NCBI GenBank assembly: GCA_964593795.1
Contig: CAZQJC010000239.1
Span: 1 to 64,000 of the forward strand
Direction: 5' to 3'
Origin: JAHFDS01 sp964593795
GTDB taxonomy: Bacteria > Myxococcota_A > Polyangia > JAHFDS01
Length of the DNA: 64,000 nt
Positions 51,448-63,065 of the stretch are shown here, one piece after another (the stretch's first letter is position 1; each line of letters opens with the position of its first letter). Position numbers and translations under genes: made by a program. Below the pieces are notes generated by a model. The model was not told the origin of the DNA. It did not search any database and worked only from the letters and a program-made list of their open reading frames with translations.

Positions 51448-52053
51448 CTACTTCGCGCGCGTGTACGTGATCTCGAGCGCCTTCCACTCCTGCCCGCCCG
51501 CCTTGTCCCAGCTCTCGTAGACCATCGTGCCGTCGTCGACCCAGCGCGTCGCGCTCCTGACCTTCTTGCCGCGCTCGCCGGTCATCGGCTCGTCCATCTC
51601 CCCGACGTAGGTCACGGTCCTGGCGTCCTCGGCCGTGCTCCAGCTCAGCATGATCGACGTGCTCATGTTGTCGCACCACGTCGAGAAGTACTGCTTCTTG
51701 AAGTTGTCGTAGCCCATCAGGCCCTCGCCCTGGAAGGTCTGGCCCATGAAGCTGCCGGTGAAGGTCTGGCGGACGAAACGCCCGCCGAACACCGGCGAGA
51801 AGTCCGCGGTGCCCTTCGACTGCATCGGGGGCGCACCGGGGCCCATCTGCATCTTCACCACGGCGTTCCACTTGCCGACGCTCTTGGCGAGCTTCTTGTG
51901 CGCCTCGCCTGGCGTGGCGTGCTTTTTCCAGGCCTCCATCATGGCCTGCATCTGCTCCGGGCTCGGCTTGCCTGCGTCCTTCTTCTGGCCGACCGCGAGC
52001 GCCGGCACCGCGAGCACGAGACACATCGACACACTGCTCAACACGTTCCGCAT
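51448..52053 (-). CDS. DUF1579 family exported protein
   Basis: 201 aa with a signal peptide (VLSSVSMCLVLAVPALAVG). The domain resembles DUF1579: a central LAKSVGKWNAVVKMQMGPGA, FSPVFGGRFVRQTFTGSFMG, YDNFKKQYFSTWCDNMSTSI, characteristic of a ten-stranded barrel of unknown function. The start has a Shine-Dalgarno-like AGGGGG 5 nt upstream. Downstream of parB but with 65 bp between. Confidence 0.78.
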   Translation of the reverse strand: MRNVLSSVSMCLVLAVPALAVGQKKDAGKPSPEQMQAMMEAWKKHATPGEAHKKLAKSVGKWNAVVKMQMGPGAPPMQSKGTADFSPVFGGRFVRQTFTGSFMGQTFQGEGLMGYDNFKKQYFSTWCDNMSTSIMLSWSTAEDARTVTYVGEMDEPMTGERGKKVRSATRWVDDGTMVYESWDKAGGQEWKALEITYTRAK

Positions 52054-52118
52054 GTCATCCCCCTGACGTGAGCTCACCGCGCGCGAACCCGTCGTGCGTC
52101 GTGCGAGCGCTTTCCCCG

Positions 52119-53006
52119 CTAGCGCGAGAAGATACCGATGAGGCGGTCGAGCTCGTCGAGCGAGTGGTAGTGCACCTCGACCGTGCCCTTGCCGCCTCCT
52201 TGATCCTTCACGGTCACCTTGGTGCCGAGCGAGCGCCGGAGGCGCTGCTCGAGGTCCGCCACCGCAGCGCTCGGCCGGGTGGGCGGCACCTGCGCCCTGG
52301 CGTCCCTGCCCTTGTCGGCGCGCACTGCGGCCTCGACCTGTCGGGCGCTCATCTGCTGTTCGACCACGCGGCGCGCGAGCGCCTCGAGCCGCGCCGGGGC
52401 GTCCCGGAGCGCGAGCAGCGGTCGTGCCTGCCCCGCCGACAGGCGCCGCTCGGCGACGAGGCGCCGGACGGTGGGCGGCAGCTCGAGGAGGCGCAGCGTG
52501 TTCGCGATCGTGCTGCGATCGCGCCCCACGCGCTCGGCCAGCGCCTCCTGCGTCAGGTGCGCCTCGTCGATGAGCCGCCGGAAGGCATCGGCTTCCTCGA
52601 TCGGGTTCAGGTCCTGGCGCTGGACGTTCTCGACGAGCGCGAGCTCGAACGCGACGATCGAGTCCGCCTCGCGCACGACCGCGGGCACCTCGCGCAAGCC
52701 CGCTCGCCCCGCGGCACGCCAGCGACGCTCGCCCGCGATGAGCTCGAATCCTCCGCCATCGCTCGCGGGCCTCGGCCGGAGCACGAGCGGCTGGATGATG
52801 CCGTGCTGGCGGAGCGATGCGACCAGGGCTTCGAGCGCGTCGTCCTCGAACGTCTGGCGGGGCTGATCGGCGCGCGGGTGGATGTGCTCGATCGGCACGA
52901 GGCGCGCATCGCGTCGGGTGGTCTCCGGCTTCGAGGCACCGGGCAGGAGCGCGCCGAGGCCCTTGCCGAGCGCGCCGCCCTTCGAGCCTGGCTTCGGCAT
53001 CGTCAC
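52119..53006 (-). CDS. parB: Chromosome partitioning protein ParB
   Basis: 295 aa, GTG in a GTGA overlap with parA. N-terminal LVPIEHIHPRADQPRQTFED, the CTPase motif block ELIAGERRWRAAGRAGL, an arginine patch, NVQRQDLNPIEEADAFRRLI, an HTH (LTQEALAERVGRDRSTIAN) and the C-terminal dimerisation region with KVTVKDQGGGKGTVEV. It binds parS, spreads along DNA and works with ParA in segregation. I found no parS in the window. Confidence 0.95.
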   Translation of the reverse strand: MTMPKPGSKGGALGKGLGALLPGASKPETTRRDARLVPIEHIHPRADQPRQTFEDDALEALVASLRQHGIIQPLVLRPRPASDGGGFELIAGERRWRAAGRAGLREVPAVVREADSIVAFELALVENVQRQDLNPIEEADAFRRLIDEAHLTQEALAERVGRDRSTIANTLRLLELPPTVRRLVAERRLSAGQARPLLALRDAPARLEALARRVVEQQMSARQVEAAVRADKGRDARAQVPPTRPSAAVADLEQRLRRSLGTKVTVKDQGGGKGTVEVHYHSLDELDRLIGIFSR

Positions 53007-53824
53007 GGTGCACCTCCCGCGGACCCGAGGGGATTCCGGCGCAGGAACTCCCGCGCGAGCTCGAGGTAGCTCTGGCAGCCTCGGGAGGCGATGTCGTACA
53101 GCAAGATCGGCTTTCCGTGCGAGGGCGCCTCGGAGAGGCGCACGTTCCGCGGCACCACCGTGTCGAAGACCTTCTCCTGGAAGTGCTCGCGCACCTCGCG
53201 CTCGACCTGCTTCGTCAGGCTCGGCCGCGCGTCGTACATGGTGAGGAGGACGCCGTGCACCCCGAGCGTCGGGTTGAGGGACTCACGCACCCGCTCGATC
53301 GTGCCCACGAGATCGGAGAGCCCCTCGAGCGCGTAGTACTCGCACTGCATCGGGATGATCACGCCCTCGGCCGCGCAGAGCGCGTTGACCGTCAGCAGGC
53401 CGAGCGACGGCGGCGTATCGATCAGCACGAAGTCGAAGGCCTTCGCACCGGCGCCGTGCTGCACCGCCGCGAGCGCGTCGGCGAGCCGCCACTCGCGGCG
53501 CTCCGCGGAGACGAGCTCGACCTCGGCGCCCACGAGCTCGCGATTGGCCGGCGCGAGCATGAGCTCGTCGAGCGCGGTGGGCACGAGGACGTCCGTGATC
53601 GATACGCCCGCCACCAGCGCGTCGTACACGGTCCGCCCGACCTCGTTCTTGTCGATTCCCAGGCCGCTCGTCGCGTTTCCCTGCGGATCCATGTCCACGA
53701 GGAGGACGCGCTGTCTCGCCGCCGCGAGCGAGGCCGCGAGGTTGACCGCGGTGGTCGTCTTGCCGACGCCGCCTTTCTGGTTCGCGATGGCCAGGACCCG
53801 CGTCAAGACCAGGCCGTCTACCAC
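53003..53824 (-). CDS. parA: Chromosome partitioning ATPase ParA
   Basis: 273 aa from GTG 53824; a TTG at 53848 and a TTG at 53806 are also in frame. Deviant Walker A KGGVGKTTT near the N-terminus, Walker A' DMDPQGNAT and Walker B FVLIDTPPSLG, all as in chromosomal ParA (Soj). It binds DNA as an ATP dimer and moves ParB-parS complexes. The start codon is the weak point: parA proteins usually begin a few residues before RVLAIANQKGG. Confidence 0.94.
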   Translation of the reverse strand: MVDGLVLTRVLAIANQKGGVGKTTTAVNLAASLAAARQRVLLVDMDPQGNATSGLGIDKNEVGRTVYDALVAGVSITDVLVPTALDELMLAPANRELVGAEVELVSAERREWRLADALAAVQHGAGAKAFDFVLIDTPPSLGLLTVNALCAAEGVIIPMQCEYYALEGLSDLVGTIERVRESLNPTLGVHGVLLTMYDARPSLTKQVEREVREHFQEKVFDTVVPRNVRLSEAPSHGKPILLYDIASRGCQSYLELAREFLRRNPLGSAGGAP

Positions 53825-53848
53825 GGGGGCCTGCCCGTCGCAAGCCAA

Positions 53849-53981
53849 AATCCGGATAGAACGTCGTCATTTCAAATGCTTGTAAGTTTGTTTGGAGAAT
53901 TTTTTGACGCCGGATGCGCCGCGTGAGATTCGTAGAACCACATGTAGGACATGCTCCTTCATGTAGGAAGGTTGGAGCCAA
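53849..53981. promoter_or_regulatory. AT-rich intergenic region upstream of parA
   Basis: Locally poor in GC compared with the rest of the window (AATTTTTTGACG at 53898-53909 carries a TTGACG -35). The direct repeat CATGTAGGA occurs at 53941-53949 and 53960-53968, and CATGT-AGG-ACATG (53941-53953) is an inverted repeat. It probably holds promoters for parAB and for the small gene at 53982; the binding factor is unknown. Confidence 0.45.
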
Positions 53982-54188
53982 GTGATCGAGTTGACCCTGC
54001 CCAACGGTGACCGTCTGGAGCTGCGCGAGACCTGGGGGGACCACAGCGACCTCTGCGAGGCCTGGTTCGCCGAGGGGGATGCGCTGGCCGCCTCGCTGAA
54101 GCGGAACCGCCGGGTCAGCCGCTGGACGCAGTGGAAGCTCGCCTTCCGGAGCGTGACCGCTCCGGCCCGGCGAGTGCTCGCGGGCTAG
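53982..54188 (+). CDS. Small hypothetical protein (68 aa)
   Basis: GTG start 6 nt after GGAG. Reads IELTLPNGDRLELRETWGDH and a basic C-terminal half (KRNRRVSRWTQWKLAFRSVT). No family recognised. It lies directly beside the CATGTAGGA repeats and may be controlled by them. Confidence 0.55.
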   Translation: MIELTLPNGDRLELRETWGDHSDLCEAWFAEGDALAASLKRNRRVSRWTQWKLAFRSVTAPARRVLAG

Positions 54189-54271
54189 GCCCTTTCGGGT
54201 TCACGGTCTCGACGTTCGAGCCCCTCGACCGATCGAGTTTGGACTTTCGACCGACATCAAAGGAGCGTGCG

Positions 54272-54463
54272 ATGGCCTTCATGCGTGTGTACCGGTCCTA
54301 CGAGGAGTTCGAGCGAGACGAGCTGCGCCAGCTGGACGGCCTGTCGAACTACGTCGACGACATGCTGGACCAGATGTTTGCCGAGGAGGTCGACGGTGAC
54401 TCGGACAGCGACAGCGGCTCGAGCCGCGGCCGCGGCGGCCGGCGACGCAAGGCCAAGGACTAG
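54272..54463 (+). CDS. Small hypothetical protein (63 aa)
   Basis: ATG preceded by AAAGGAG. A helical N-terminal (VYRSYEEFERDELRQLDGLS) is followed by an acidic then basic tail (DSDSDSGSSRGRGGRRRKAKD), suggesting a nucleic-acid or protein interaction peptide. Not recognised. Confidence 0.55.
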   Translation: MAFMRVYRSYEEFERDELRQLDGLSNYVDDMLDQMFAEEVDGDSDSDSGSSRGRGGRRRKAKD

Positions 54464-54490
54464 GACGAAGCCTCCCTCCTCGAGGAGCCC

Positions 54491-55066
54491 ATGCTGATCG
54501 ACATCCAGGCCACGATGCTACGCAACACGCGCATGCGCGCCCTGCAGAGCTACTGCAGGCCGCTCAGGTGGCGCGAGATCATGACGGAGAGGCCGCCGGC
54601 GGACCTGCCGTTCCACGACCTCTTCCGCGCGATCTTCCCTTCACCGGGCTGGGCCCCGCGGTGCGCGCTCGACGACGCGCTCGAGGCCTCGCTGGAAAGG
54701 CTGGTCGAGATGTCCATCGGCAAGGAGATGGAGTTCACGCTGCCGATCACGGTGGCCGAGGAAGAGGAGGCCTACGCGGCGCTCCACTACGAGCTCGATC
54801 CCGAGCCCTCGCTGCTGCAGCTCGAGCACGAGATCGACGAGTCGCAGATCGTCGAGGAGCACGTGCTGGTCGAGCGTCGCCGCGCTCCACGCGAGCCCCT
54901 CGTGGACTGGCAGCAGATCAACCCGGCGCAGCTCTTCCGGGAGATCTCCTCGGGCTCGTACCTCGAGGCGCTCGTCGCGCGCCCGCGCGCCTGGTGGCGT
55001 CGCATGACCGACTGGGTGGTCGCTCAGCTCCTCGCCCCCGCGGTGAATCCGACGAGCTTGTTGTAG
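54491..55066 (+). CDS. Hypothetical protein
   Basis: 191 aa, ATG after GGAGccc. A Pro/aromatic N-terminus (DLPFHDLFRAIFPSPGWAP) precedes helical acidic regions (MEFTLPITVAEEEEAYAAL, then EHEIDESQIVEEHVLVERRR). No signal peptide or membrane helix. Follows the 63-aa gene by 27 bp, so probably one transcript. Not recognised. Confidence 0.55.
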   Translation: MLIDIQATMLRNTRMRALQSYCRPLRWREIMTERPPADLPFHDLFRAIFPSPGWAPRCALDDALEASLERLVEMSIGKEMEFTLPITVAEEEEAYAALHYELDPEPSLLQLEHEIDESQIVEEHVLVERRRAPREPLVDWQQINPAQLFREISSGSYLEALVARPRAWWRRMTDWVVAQLLAPAVNPTSLL

Positions 55067-55102
55067 AGGGCCTGCGGCTACGGGCTTGCGGTCACCCGCT
55101 TC

Positions 55103-55155
55103 GAGGCGAGCGGAGCGAGCCGCCGGCCGTAGGGAGCGCAGCGAGCGAAGACGCA
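55103..55155 (+). repeat. Dispersed intergenic repeat, copy 2
   Basis: Inside the 261-bp gap between the hypothetical gene and the PilZ-like gene. Starts GAGGCGAGCGGAGCGAGCC and ends GCGAGCGAAGACGCA, matching the other two copies over about 50 bases with substitutions. Further GCGAGCGAAGCGAG heptad-like units follow to about 55180. The gap holds no gene I can support. Confidence 0.75.
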
Positions 55156-55327
55156 CGTTGGCCCAAAGCGAGCGAAGCGAGCGTCGTGTCGCCGCAGGCA
55201 GTGCCGAGGACGACACGGGGCCCCGCGCAGCGCGCAGCGCGGAGTGGGGGGCAGCACAGCTCAGCCACGAGTTGCTCGAGGTGAGCATCGAAGCACCGGC
55301 GCTCTCGCGGATCGATGTGAGTTCGGA

Positions 55328-55825
55328 CTAGCCGTCTCCCAGGTACTCCTCGAGGAGCAGCACCGTCAGGAGCTCGCGGTCTGCCTCGCCGAGGCCCTCG
55401 AACTCGATGCCGACGACGCCATCGCGCACCGAGACGACGTTGCCGCGCAGACGCAGGGCCACGCCCGTCAGCTCGGTCGGTGCGAGGCGCACGGTCACTC
55501 GAGTACCGGTGTCGGGGGCGTGTGCTACGTTGAGCCCGACACCGTGCACGTTGAGCGACGTGACCTCACCGGCTTGCTCCTCGACCTCGAGAGCGCCGCC
55601 GGGCGCGTCGATGGACAGCGTCGCGCCGAGCGCGGCCTGGACCCGCGGGCTGCGGCGTCCGCCGGGCGCTGCCGAGTCCCGGAGCGCGCGCGAGAGCTGA
55701 CGCCGGACTTCCGTCCACTCGGCCTCTTCGGCGGCGCTGGGCTGCTTGCCCTCGCGCGCCCCTGCGGCCCGTCGTCCCGCGAGGTCGCGGAACTTCAAGA
55801 TCAGCATCCCGACGCCGTCGAACAT
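55328..55825 (-). CDS. PilZ-like domain protein
   Basis: 165 aa (or 168 from 55834). An N-terminal helical part (MFDGVGMLILKFRDLAGRRA) and a Glu-rich linker precede a beta-barrel-like domain: GRRSPRVQAAL carries an RxxxR-like stretch and SLNVHGVGLNV corresponds to the PilZ D/NxSxxG motif, with His in place of Ser. c-di-GMP binding is thus doubtful. Divergent from lon. Confidence 0.6.
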   Translation of the reverse strand: MFDGVGMLILKFRDLAGRRAAGAREGKQPSAAEEAEWTEVRRQLSRALRDSAAPGGRRSPRVQAALGATLSIDAPGGALEVEEQAGEVTSLNVHGVGLNVAHAPDTGTRVTVRLAPTELTGVALRLRGNVVSVRDGVVGIEFEGLGEADRELLTVLLLEEYLGDG

Positions 55826-55920
55826 GGCTGCCATCCTGCCTGGAATGCTGCCACGTTCCGGCGGGGAATGGCACGGCCTTCGACACGTCGACAAACACCT
55901 CGCGCAGCACCGTGGAGCCC

Positions 55921-55949
55921 TTGACACCCTGGGGGCGGGGCTCTAGCTT
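55921..55949 (+). promoter_or_regulatory. Sigma-70 type promoter of lon
   Basis: TTGACA (55921-55926), a 17-bp spacer, then TAGCTT (55944-55949). The leader to the lon ATG is about 78 nt, with a Shine-Dalgarno GGGAGG. Confidence 0.65.
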
Positions 55950-56033
55950 GCAACACTGCCGTCGCAGGCGGCACAGCGCAACACGTTCCCCATTGCCGTC
56001 GCGCACGTCCGCGACGAGGGAGGCTCTGGGCCG

Positions 56034-58457
<2,424 letters not shown>

Positions 58458-58533
58458 TCGCACCCCCAAGCCCCCTGTCCACAGCCGAAGCCAGCACGAG
58501 GCGAGACCGCGAGGTCCCGGCCGACGAATGACC

Positions 58534-58572
58534 TGGCACGGAGGTTGACAGGTGGGTTCTGGTGCTTAGGTT
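58534..58572 (+). promoter_or_regulatory. Promoter region of dnaK
   Basis: TTGACA (58545-58550), a 16-bp spacer and TAGGTT (58567-58572) form a good sigma-70 promoter. The overlapping TGGCACGGAGGTTGA (58534-58548) has the spacing of a sigma-54 -24/-12 site with one mismatch (TTGA for TTGC). No CIRCE element is visible. Confidence 0.55.
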
Positions 58573-58668
58573 GCCTTCGATATCGAGATGTTGCGCCGCG
58601 AGGCGCAGGGTGAGAACCAGCGGCGCCGCACGGCGCTGGGCACGAGCAGCAGAGGTACGGAGAGGAAC

Positions 58669-60591
<1,923 letters not shown>

Positions 60592-60600
60592 TTCCGAGTC

Positions 60601-60644
60601 GGCGCCTTTGAAGGCGCCGACCAGGAGGGGCACGCTGCCCCTCC
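60601..60644 (+). terminator. Two hairpins after dnaK
   Basis: GGCGCCTT-TG-AAGGCGCC (60601-60618), then GGAGGGGC-ACGCT-GCCCCTCC (60624-60644), 9 and 32 bp after the stop. No T-run follows either, so they may end the transcript or stabilise the 3' end. Confidence 0.5.
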
Positions 60645-60758
60645 CCCGGTTGGGCAAGTCATGCGTTGCGCGCCTTCGGCGCGACCCATCCGGGCCCCCC
60701 TCCCTGCGTCTTCGCTCGCCTTGCTCGCTACGCCCTTGCGGCTCGCTTCGCTCGCCTC
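60635..60758 (-). repeat. Dispersed intergenic repeat, copy 3 (reverse)
   Basis: Lies in the 399-bp gap between dnaK and the kinase-like gene, in the opposite orientation to copies 1 and 2. Read on minus it starts GAGGCGAGCGAAGCGAGCC at 60758 and ends near GGGGGAGGGGCAG at 60635. A degenerate partial copy lies at 60821-60852, and GC-rich hairpins (for example CGCGCC-TTC-GGCGCG at 60669-60683) are interspersed. No gene is supported in the gap. Confidence 0.8.
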
Positions 60759-60977
60759 GCAGACGCAGGCGCGTCGGAGGCCTGCTGCGTCTTTGTCGCG
60801 CCGAAGGCGCCACCAAGCAGCCGCTACGCCCTTGCGCCTCGCTTCGCTCGGCTGGACCGCGCCGAAGATGGCCGTATTGCCGCGCCATCGGCGCGACGCA
60901 ACCGGGCTCCCTCACATCATCGAGAGACCCAGAGGCGGGGGTATCGCGTTGCGGCGGCCCCGCTCCTTCTTTGCGGC

Positions 60978-60983
60978 TATGCT
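60978..60983 (+). promoter_or_regulatory. -10 element of the kinase-like gene
   Basis: TATGCT contains the in-frame ATG at 60979; it ends 7 nt before the GTG at 60991. The spacing argues that the ATG belongs to the promoter and the GTG is the start. Confidence 0.45.
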
Positions 60984-60990
60984 GGAGCCG

Positions 60991-62229
60991 GTGAGGTCTT
61001 CGGACACGCAGTCGAACCTGCTCGCCATCGGTGCGAACGTGGGCGAGTACCTCATCGAGGCGCTGGTCGGCGAGAGCGCGCTCGGCACCGTGTATCGCGC
61101 AGTGCATCCGGTGATCGGGCGGCAGGTGGCGGTCAAGGTGCTCGCCGAGCCGCTCGCCAACGATCCTGCCGTGCGCGTGGAGTTCGAGCGCGAGGCGCGG
61201 GTGGTCAACGACAGCACGCACCCGAATCTCGTGGATGTGTTCGCGTTCGGCCTGCTGCCCGATCGGCGCCCCTACTACGTGATGGAGCTCGTGCAGGGCA
61301 AGACCTTGCGCGAATGGATCGACGAGCACGGCACCCTCGAGCCGGCGGAGGCGCTCGCCCTCGTCGCCGATGTCGCGCGTGCGCTCGGCGCGATGCACGC
61401 GCGCGGCGTGGTGCACCGTGAGCTCTCTCCCGGGAGCGTGCTCGTGATCGAGGAGAGCGCGCGTCTGCGGGTCAAGCTCCTCGACTTCGGCGTGGCGCGA
61501 CCGCCTGCGCCCGACTTGCTGCGCTCGCGGTCGGGACGCCCGAAGGGGATCCCGCTCTACCTCTCGCCCGAGCAATGCATGGGGCAGGCGTGCGATGGTC
61601 GGAGCGACCTCTACGCGCTCGGCGTCATGCTGTTCGAGGCGCTCGCGGGGACGACGCCCAACGCAGCGGCGACGTTCGCGGAGCTGATCGAGGCGCAGGT
61701 GAGCGCTCCGGTGCCGCGCCTGTCTCACCTCGTGCCGGAGCTGTCCGAGGCGCTGGCGGACCTCGTGTCGGCGCTGCTCGCGAAGAGGCCCGAGGACCGG
61801 CCGGCCTCCGCCGAGGTCGTCGTCGCGCAGATCGAGCAGCTCCTCGCGGCGATGCCGAGGCCCGCGGCGCCGGAGCCGCCGACGACGGATGATCCGACGC
61901 CCCTGCCGGGACCCGTGGTGCCGCGCTTCGAGCACACCGGGGCCCATCGCCTGCCCGAACCTCCGATGCCGGCCCCCAGGGGTGACGCTGCGGCCGAGCC
62001 CGTCGACGCAGGTGAGGGGAGTCGCCCCTACCGGCCGCGGCGGCCGACCGGCGAGCACGCGATCCCCGAGGAGCGGATCCCGACGGTCGTTCCGCGGCGG
62101 CGCGGAGAAGGGTTCTTTCAGGGCGAGGGCTTCCTCGCGCAGGACGCGGGTGGCCCCGGGCGCCTGCTTCTCGCGGGGATCGTGCTCGCGGGATGCGTGC
62201 TCGTCGCGATCGTGCAGGCGGCTCGATGA
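60991..62229 (+). CDS. Ser/Thr kinase-like protein, probable pseudokinase
   Basis: 412 aa from GTG 60991 (ATG 60979 would add four). N-terminal Hanks-type fold: Gly loop VGESALGTVYRA (second Gly is Ser), VAVK (Lys49), an alpha-C Glu, and LLDFGVAR (DFG 165-167). The catalytic loop reads HRELSPGS (142-149) where active kinases have HRDLKPxN, so the base Asp, the Lys and the Asn are changed. A disordered Pro-rich region and one C-terminal transmembrane helix (LLLAGIVLAGCVLVAIVQA) follow. Last four bases overlap mepA. Confidence 0.75.
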   Translation: MRSSDTQSNLLAIGANVGEYLIEALVGESALGTVYRAVHPVIGRQVAVKVLAEPLANDPAVRVEFEREARVVNDSTHPNLVDVFAFGLLPDRRPYYVMELVQGKTLREWIDEHGTLEPAEALALVADVARALGAMHARGVVHRELSPGSVLVIEESARLRVKLLDFGVARPPAPDLLRSRSGRPKGIPLYLSPEQCMGQACDGRSDLYALGVMLFEALAGTTPNAAATFAELIEAQVSAPVPRLSHLVPELSEALADLVSALLAKRPEDRPASAEVVVAQIEQLLAAMPRPAAPEPPTTDDPTPLPGPVVPRFEHTGAHRLPEPPMPAPRGDAAAEPVDAGEGSRPYRPRRPTGEHAIPEERIPTVVPRRRGEGFFQGEGFLAQDAGGPGRLLLAGIVLAGCVLVAIVQAAR

Positions 62230-63059
62230 AGTGGGGCGCCGTCGCGCTCGCGCTGCTTGCAGGATGTGCCGCGCCGCTCGGTGACGGAACGAGCCTCTCC
62301 CTCGGCATCCCGGCGCGCGGGCTGCTCCACCGTGGCGTCGCGCTGCCAGAGCGCAGCGAGGGTCTGTACCAGCCTCCCGTGTGGCGCTCGCGCGGGCACT
62401 ACTACGGCACCGAGGAGCTGGTGGGCGCGATCGTCAGGGCGGCCCGCCGCGTACGAGAGCGACATCCAGACGCGGTGCTCTACCTGGGCGACCTCTCGCC
62501 GAGGGGCGGCGGGGCCAGCCGCGAGCACCGCTCCCACCAGAACGGCCGCGACGCAGATCTCATCTTCTACGCGAGGACGCCGCAGGGCGCCCTCGCGCCG
62601 CCGCCGGAGACCATGCCCCGCTACCGCGACGACGGGACGCTGCGCCCGCCGGCAAGGAGGGCGAAGGAGCCGTCGCCCAGCGCTCGCAGGTTCGATCCCG
62701 CGCTGACGTGGGCGCTCGTCGAGGCGTTGCTCACCGATCCCGAGGCGGAGGTGCAGTGGCTGTTCATCTCGAGCGGGCTCCGCGCGCAGGTGCTCGAGGC
62801 TGCGCGTCGTGCGGGCTCGGATCCTGCGCTGATCGAGGAGGCGGAGGTGGTGCTCTCCCAGCCGGGAGACTCGCTGCCGCACGACGATCACCTGCATCTG
62901 CGAATCTACTGTCCGGGGGCTGATCGCCTCCTCGGGTGCACGGACTTCGGGCCCGTGCGCTGGCTCAAGAAGCACCTCAAGGGGCTTGATCTGCCCCGGC
63001 CGGCGCCCGCGTCCGTGGCGCAGCTGATGGCGGACACGACGCCGACGCCGATCTTCTGA
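62226..63059 (+). CDS. mepA: Penicillin-insensitive murein endopeptidase (MepA-like)
   Basis: 277 aa, ATGA overlap with the kinase-like gene. Lipoprotein signal WGAVALALLAGC (Cys14). LAS-family zinc motifs: SHQNGRDAD (His104, Asp111) and HDDHLHLRIY (His222, His224), as in MepA, which cuts D-alanyl-meso-DAP cross-links. Residue numbering assumes the ATG at 62226. The overlap with a kinase-like gene suggests linked control of cell-wall remodelling. Confidence 0.85.
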   Translation: MKWGAVALALLAGCAAPLGDGTSLSLGIPARGLLHRGVALPERSEGLYQPPVWRSRGHYYGTEELVGAIVRAARRVRERHPDAVLYLGDLSPRGGGASREHRSHQNGRDADLIFYARTPQGALAPPPETMPRYRDDGTLRPPARRAKEPSPSARRFDPALTWALVEALLTDPEAEVQWLFISSGLRAQVLEAARRAGSDPALIEEAEVVLSQPGDSLPHDDHLHLRIYCPGADRLLGCTDFGPVRWLKKHLKGLDLPRPAPASVAQLMADTTPTPIF

Positions 63060-63065
63060 GCGCGG

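Noticed and set aside
53849..53981. parS site
   Set aside because: No sequence near TGTTTCACGTGAAACA; I did not notice one elsewhere in the window either.
58458..58668. CIRCE element upstream of dnaK
   Set aside because: No TTAGCACTC-N9-GAGTGCTAA-like inverted repeat is present; only GC-rich short stems (for example GCGCCG-CA-CGGCGC).
60592..60990. A gene between dnaK and the kinase-like gene
   Set aside because: Plus and minus frames here are made of the dispersed repeat and hairpins (SER/RSE-like peptides), with no start context.
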